Positions 61,848 to 64,000 of a stretch of DNA of 64,000 nt are shown here, in pieces. Location: positions 558,001 to 622,000 of the forward strand of contig MKUO01000001.1 of the NCBI GenBank assembly GCA_001897855.1, written 5' to 3'. Numbering within the stretch: the first letter of the stretch is position 1; every line of letters begins with the position of its first letter. The stretch comes from Bacteroidetes bacterium 43-93. GTDB lineage: Bacteria; Bacteroidota; Bacteroidia; Chitinophagales; Chitinophagaceae. A model generated the notes under the pieces. That model was not told where the DNA came from, ran no database searches, and was given only the letters and a program-made list of their open reading frames with translations. The position numbers and the translations under genes are program-made.

Positions 61848-63035
61848 ATGTTATCGGTCGATGTAATCAGTGAAAAGTACGGTGTGGAGCAAGCAGCAGT
61901 TGTGCTTATTTGCCGGGTGTTTGTTGGCACTGCCTCAACGGAAGCGTTAAATGCCTTTTTAAGAGAATATTCGATCGATTGGTGGAGTTTATATAGAGTT
62001 ATTGCTAAAAATAAAATACGTCCGGTAGCTTATCATGTATTACAGTCGGTAGATGTTCCAACGGATGTAAAGCAACAATTGAAGCGCGATAGGCTGTCTT
62101 TGGCTATAAACTGTGCCGAGCATCAGCAAGAGCTTTTGAAACTGCTAAATGTTTTAAAGCAGCAAGGCATAGATGCTGTTCCTTACAAAGGCCTCGCATT
62201 CGCTCATGCGTTTTACAAAGATCATACACTGAGGGAATTTGTTGATATTGATCTGCTGATCAACCCTTCAACTGCTCCGGATCTGCAAAAGCTTATAGAT
62301 ATTATTACTCCTTTTGGTTACCTGCCCATGTATGTCCTGTCGCCTGGCATGAAAAGGGTGATTCTTGAGAATACCTGCGAGTTTTATTTTGATAAGTACG
62401 TGAATGGGCAACGTAAGTTTCACGTAGAGATACAATGGCTGGCGCATCACCCGGTATTCGAGCTGCATAAAAAGCTGTCCAACCAACAGTTGTTTCAAGA
62501 TCCTGCTGTGCTGAACCTCGGGAACACGGATGTTAAAGTCCTGAATACAGAGTCTCATTTTGTAACGATGCTTCTGCATCATGGGTTGCGCGAAAACTGG
62601 AATTCCCTAAAATACATGCTTGACCTTGCGATGATATTGCAAAATGGCGAGCCGGATATGAAAGTTGTAACGGTCATAACCCGGGAATACAAGTTTAATA
62701 AAGTACTTCTTTCCGGGTCTCAGTTACTCAATGAGCTATTGGGTGTCGGAGGCAATTTGTCGCCTGCCACGCAAACAGATCCAACTCCTTATATAGACGT
62801 ATTATTATCGGGCAAAAAAAAGCAAAGAACGTCCTGGCAAAAGCAGGTATCGGTTCTTAGGAATACCGACGATATTACAGGTAAGGCAAAATTGACCTTT
62901 AAGTTGGCGAAATATATGTTTCAACCTTCAGTAGAGGATATTCGCTATTACCGGCTCCCGGAAAGATGGCATTTTTTATATTTCTTTGTGAAGTTTATTC
63001 GGTTATCTTCAGAAAAGTTCAAAAGTACAAGCTGA
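61848..63035 (+). CDS. nucleotidyltransferase-like family protein
   Basis: 395 residues. 'DAVPYKGLAFAHAFYKDHTLREFVDIDLLI' (109-138), with Lys-Gly and an Asp-x-Asp pair (D133, D135), fits the NTP_transf_5 family of nucleotidyltransferase-fold proteins found in polysaccharide and peptide-modification loci. The C-terminal half is helical. Substrate unknown. 10 nt before the APS-kinase fusion, probably in one transcript with it. Confidence 0.75.
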   Translation: MLSVDVISEKYGVEQAAVVLICRVFVGTASTEALNAFLREYSIDWWSLYRVIAKNKIRPVAYHVLQSVDVPTDVKQQLKRDRLSLAINCAEHQQELLKLLNVLKQQGIDAVPYKGLAFAHAFYKDHTLREFVDIDLLINPSTAPDLQKLIDIITPFGYLPMYVLSPGMKRVILENTCEFYFDKYVNGQRKFHVEIQWLAHHPVFELHKKLSNQQLFQDPAVLNLGNTDVKVLNTESHFVTMLLHHGLRENWNSLKYMLDLAMILQNGEPDMKVVTVITREYKFNKVLLSGSQLLNELLGVGGNLSPATQTDPTPYIDVLLSGKKKQRTSWQKQVSVLRNTDDITGKAKLTFKLAKYMFQPSVEDIRYYRLPERWHFLYFFVKFIRLSSEKFKSTS

Positions 63036-63045
63036 TAGTTAGTAA

Positions 63046-63933
63046 ATGTTAGATCTGTTCATTAAAAATATCAGGAACGATTATTCGGTTCGCAGACACC
63101 TGTTAAAATCACTTACATGGCGTATTGTTGGCTCTCTAGATACAACGCTGCTTGGATGGATCGTTACCGGTAAATTAAATACAGGATTAAAGATTGGTGG
63201 CCTGGAGTTGTTTACTAAGTTCTTGTTTTATTTTTTACATGAAAGAGCCTGGCATCAGATAAAGTTAAAAGGCGAAAGCAAAGAAAAGATTGCTGAAAGG
63301 AACAGGAAGAATATAGAACCGCAGTTATTCAAACAAACGATCAAGATCAACAGGCAGCAGCGGGAAGATAAGAACGGACATAAAAGCATTACACTTTGGC
63401 TTACCGGATTATCGGCTTCCGGTAAATCATCTATCGCTACAGAACTGGATGCCTGGCTTCACAACCATGGTTATAACTCTTACGTGCTTGATGGTGATAA
63501 CACGCGTCTGGGCATCAACACCGACCTTTCCTTTTCAAAGGAAGACAGGAAAGAAAATATCCGCAGGGTAGCAGAGATATGCAAATTGTTTAATGATGCA
63601 GGCACCATAGTTATTGCAGCGTTTATCTCTCCATTTGCAGAAGACAGGCAGAATGCGCGTACTGTTATCGGTGCTGATAGTTTTGTGGAAATATTTGTTG
63701 ATGCCAATATCGATACCTGTAAGATGCGGGATAAGAAGGGCTTATACGCGCTGGCAGAACAAGGAAAGATCAAAGACTTTACAGGTATCAATAGTCCTTA
63801 CGAACGCCCTGCAACACCTGATATCCATATTAATGCAAATAACAGCACGATAAAGGAAAGTGTAGCCACCATCATCGCAGCATTAGAAAAATCGGGATCA
63901 ATAACGAGTGGGGAAGTGTCTGTAGCTTTATAG
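63046..63933 (+). CDS. cysC: DUF2061 membrane domain fused to adenylyl-sulfate kinase
   Basis: 295 residues. Residues about 10-70 are a DUF2061 domain with two helices ('RRHLLKSLTWRIVGSLDTTLLGWIVTG', 'LELFTKFLFYFLHERAWHQI'). From about 110 a complete APS kinase follows: Walker A 'GLSASGKSS' (121-129), 'VLDGDNTRLGINTDLSFSKEDRKENIRR', and the active Ser195 in 'FISPFAEDR'. It makes PAPS from APS, apparently tethered to the membrane. No cysD, cysN or reductase genes are adjacent, so the PAPS may feed sulfation rather than assimilation. The stop overlaps the convergent gene by 6 nt. Confidence 0.88.
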   Translation: MLDLFIKNIRNDYSVRRHLLKSLTWRIVGSLDTTLLGWIVTGKLNTGLKIGGLELFTKFLFYFLHERAWHQIKLKGESKEKIAERNRKNIEPQLFKQTIKINRQQREDKNGHKSITLWLTGLSASGKSSIATELDAWLHNHGYNSYVLDGDNTRLGINTDLSFSKEDRKENIRRVAEICKLFNDAGTIVIAAFISPFAEDRQNARTVIGADSFVEIFVDANIDTCKMRDKKGLYALAEQGKIKDFTGINSPYERPATPDIHINANNSTIKESVATIIAALEKSGSITSGEVSVAL

Positions 63934-64000
63934 CCTTTGTGCTTCAAACATCTCGGCAAACTTACCGTTTACAGCTTTTAACTCTTCGAAGCTACCTTGC
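63928..64000 (-). CDS. C-terminal end of a probable ABC exporter ATPase (runs off the window)
   Basis: The minus strand has an open frame ending in TAA at 63928-63930. It encodes 'QGSFEELKAVNGKFAEMFEAQRL' at its end. This resembles the tail of MsbA-like ABC exporters (EQGSxEEL...NGxYxxL). Only 23 residues are visible. It overlaps the end of cysC tail to tail. Confidence 0.45.
   Translation of the reverse strand, partial: QGSFEELKAVNGKFAEMFEAQRL

Noticed and set aside
1-64000. Mobile elements, CRISPR arrays, phage or defence genes
   Set aside because: No transposase, integrase, spacer-repeat array or known defence domain was seen on either strand.

Overview
The window looks like a chromosomal segment of a Bacteroidota bacterium, probably in or near the Chitinophagales. 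The evidence is: repeated TAnnTTTG-type -7 promoter elements with TTTG-like -33 elements; a type IX secretion (type B, gliding-associated) sorting domain; Bacteroidota-typical families (DUF2723, an IPExxxVDY protein, the secreted 'asparagine synthetase B-like' family); and weak or absent Shine-Dalgarno sequences. The genus cannot be fixed from the sequence. I see no insertion sequences, CRISPR arrays, rRNA genes or phage genes. It reads as a core-genome region with two broken genes.

Layout. 1-2229: a truncated c-type cytochrome (minus) and an outer-membrane barrel protein. 2363-14653: the S10-spc ribosomal protein operon (rpsJ to rplO), then secY and map. It ends after map, without infA, rpmJ, rpsM, rpsK, rpsD, rpoA or rplQ. 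Terminator-like hairpins sit inside it before rplR and before secY, and a promoter-like element lies before rplX. 14655-22000: topoisomerase IB, lgt, a secreted GATase-like protein, an ABC-2 permease and a gliding/T9SS protein. 22079-25683: acyl-CoA carboxylase beta, a tandem pair of MORN/TonB-C proteins (first copy frameshifted at an A9 run) and tRNA-Cys(GCA). 25736-31165: a secreted protein of unknown function, a large DUF2723 protein, an IPExxxVDY protein and an SPFH/band-7 gene with an in-frame amber codon. 31280-37261: purA, a very acidic protein, pabB, and the methionine genes metX and metZ with an OsmC protein. 37309-45176: an RND efflux operon (TolC, RND pump, adaptor) with its two-component system.

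45304-54108 holds every enzyme from glutamyl-tRNA to protoheme: hemJ and hemH leftward, hemA-hemC-hemD-hemE-hemF-hemB-hemL rightward. Next come a TonB-dependent receptor with a PepSY membrane protein (iron uptake), a stress-like cluster (BON protein, phosphoribosyltransferase, alpha/beta hydrolase, erythromycin-esterase homologue), a nucleotidyltransferase-like protein, an APS kinase fused to a DUF2061 membrane domain, and the tail of a probable ABC exporter.

The most distinctive regulatory signal is a pair of ATTTTGAAG-type direct repeats, 11 bp apart, found both upstream of the response-regulator gene and upstream of the efflux operon. This is probably the operator that links the two-component system to the pump and to itself. 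I found no clear undescribed defence or mobile system.
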